The notes under the pieces: generated by a model
Databases searched by the model: none
The model's input: the letters and a program-made list of their open reading frames with translations, nothing else
What the model was told of the DNA's origin: nothing
Program-made: the position numbers and the translations under genes
In this document: positions 62,772-64,000 of the stretch, in pieces
Layout of the letters: every line of letters starts with the position of its first letter
How positions within the stretch are numbered: position 1 is the first letter of the stretch
NCBI GenBank assembly: GCA_905331475.1
Contig: CAJNYU010000094.1
Span: forward strand, 1-64,000
Length of the DNA: 64,000 nt
Direction of reading: 5' to 3'
Origin: Rotaria socialis
Taxonomy: Eukaryota; Rotifera; Eurotatoria; Philodinida; Philodinidae

Positions 62772-64000
62772 ATGATCCGTCCAAAAACAATTATTAGTAT
62801 TTGTCTTATTTTCACATTATCGACTGTATTCACAGTCGATGGTCTTGCTGTGATGTCTGTCGATCTCGGTATAGAATATATGAAAATCGCTATTGTAAAA
62901 CCTGGCATACCAATGGAAATCGTTCTTAATAAGTAAATTGATTTCTAGTGGTTTTTGTTTTTGATTTATGAAATTTATTTTTCTTCAATAGAGAAAGTCG
63001 TCGGAAAACTCCGGTTATAGTTGCTATTAAAGGTAAAGATCGTGAATTTGGTGAAGCAGCTATTTCTCGAGTAAGCATAATAGTTATTGATGTTTACTGC
63101 TCGAATTTAAAACCTATTTTTTCTATCTAGTCAAGTAAAATTCCATCACAGTCGTATATGTTTTTACGCGAATTAGTTGGAAAATCATTGGATAATCCTG
63201 CTGTTCAACAATTTTTACAACGATTTCCGTATTATAACTTAAAAACGGATCCAAATACAAATGAACTTGTTTTCGAACATGATAGGTAAATGTTCTTTGT
63301 CATGTTGGCGATATCAGTTTATTTTTGAATGTCTTATCAGGAACTATATTGAATCGTTGCATACATAAAGTGTGCGAGTGATGGTACTCCTAATTTTGAT
63401 GTTAACAGACGTTCGAGTTGGACTATTCATTCGATATAGAACGTTTTTTGAGTAGTATGCAGTTGCTCAGTGGGCTATAAATCTGACATTTACAATTCCG
63501 ACTTATATTAGTTGTTTCAAAGTAGAAGACAATCGACAAACATATAAAAATCCATTGCAAACACTGATATCCTCCGCTTTTTTTTCATGATATTATTTTA
63601 TTTCTAGTGAAACAAATTATACAATTGAAGAACTTCTTTCTATGATATTTAAAAAAGCTCGCGAATATGCCAGCGATTTCACCGAACAATCTGTTGATGC
63701 TGCTGTAGTAACTGTACCACCCTATTTTACTCAAACTGAACGACGTGCTATTAAACGTGCGTGTGAATTAGCAAATATAAAATTACTCCAATTGATGAAT
63801 GACAACACTGCTGTTGCACTCAACTATGGTATATTTCGTCGTAAAGATTTTAATGCAAGCGGTTCAACCTATTTATTCTATGATATGGGTTCACAATCAA
63901 CTGTTTGCACACTGGCAACATATAATATTGTTAAATCGAAAGAAAATGGTTATCTTGAAGACGTGCCGCAATTAACAATAAAAGCAGTTGCATTTGACCG
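62772..64000 (+). CDS. HYOU1: Hypoxia up-regulated protein 1 (GRP170), 3' partial
   Basis: ER-lumenal large HSP70 relative that acts as chaperone and nucleotide exchange factor for BiP. Visible exons: 62772-62932, 62992-63070, 63131-63285 and 63608 to the window edge. A signal peptide ends near VDGLA and is followed by [19 protein letters not shown], the first ATPase loop. [20 protein letters not shown] is almost as in vertebrate HYOU1. [39 protein letters not shown] and the second ATPase loop [13 protein letters not shown] follow. The rest of the ATPase domain, the substrate domain and the ER-retention signal lie beyond the window. Confidence 0.95.

Overview
The window is nuclear DNA of a small invertebrate animal. 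It is AT-rich, with many GT-AG introns of 49-70 bp beside a few long ones. The genes are animal-specific (calsyntenin, HEXIM, Tks-type PX/SH3 adaptor, cAMP phosphodiesterase with UCR1 and UCR2). Compact genes, acceptor-like sites just before start codons and an antistasin-type inhibitor suggest a lophotrochozoan such as a rotifer. That placement is inference; no marker gene here settles it.

Layout from left to right: a 5'-partial BRPF/JADE-type PHD scaffold gene (519-3422), a complete calsyntenin (4124-13557), a 10 kb gene-poor block holding three inverted-repeat elements (16.5-20.0 kb), a PDE4 phosphodiesterase with a row of candidate alternative first exons over 13 kb (23.5-40.9 kb), METTL13 (43.1-47.0 kb), a PX plus three-SH3 adaptor of the Tks family (47.1-49.3 kb), a small secreted antistasin-like protein on the minus strand (50.2-50.5 kb), the phosphoinositide phosphatase SACM1L (52.6-57.3 kb), a broken alpha/beta-hydrolase gene (58.7-59.8 kb), HEXIM (60.5-62.6 kb), and the 5' part of HYOU1/GRP170 (62.8 kb to the edge).

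Exon models were built by hand from reading frame, GT-AG sites and recalled family sequence. For calsyntenin, PDE4, METTL13, Tks, SACM1L and HEXIM the summed exon lengths are exact multiples of three, which supports the junctions. The genes serve separate processes: chromatin reading, synaptic/vesicle transport, cAMP degradation, eEF1A methylation, podosome/NADPH-oxidase-type scaffolding, PI4P turnover at the ER, transcription elongation control and ER folding. They do not form one pathway.

The most notable signals are these: (1) at least seven candidate PDE4 first exons, all ending in the same splice phase, one with an in-frame TAG; (2) many inverted-repeat (foldback) elements, including a 366 bp near-palindrome flanked by TA and a 2 kb element with about 235 bp arms; (3) a dispersed repeat present three times, with an internally deleted copy; (4) a hydrolase gene with an in-frame stop and a one-base frameshift beside a 99 bp-arm foldback; (5) acceptor-like sequences directly before the start codons of closely spaced downstream genes, compatible with spliced-leader trans-splicing.
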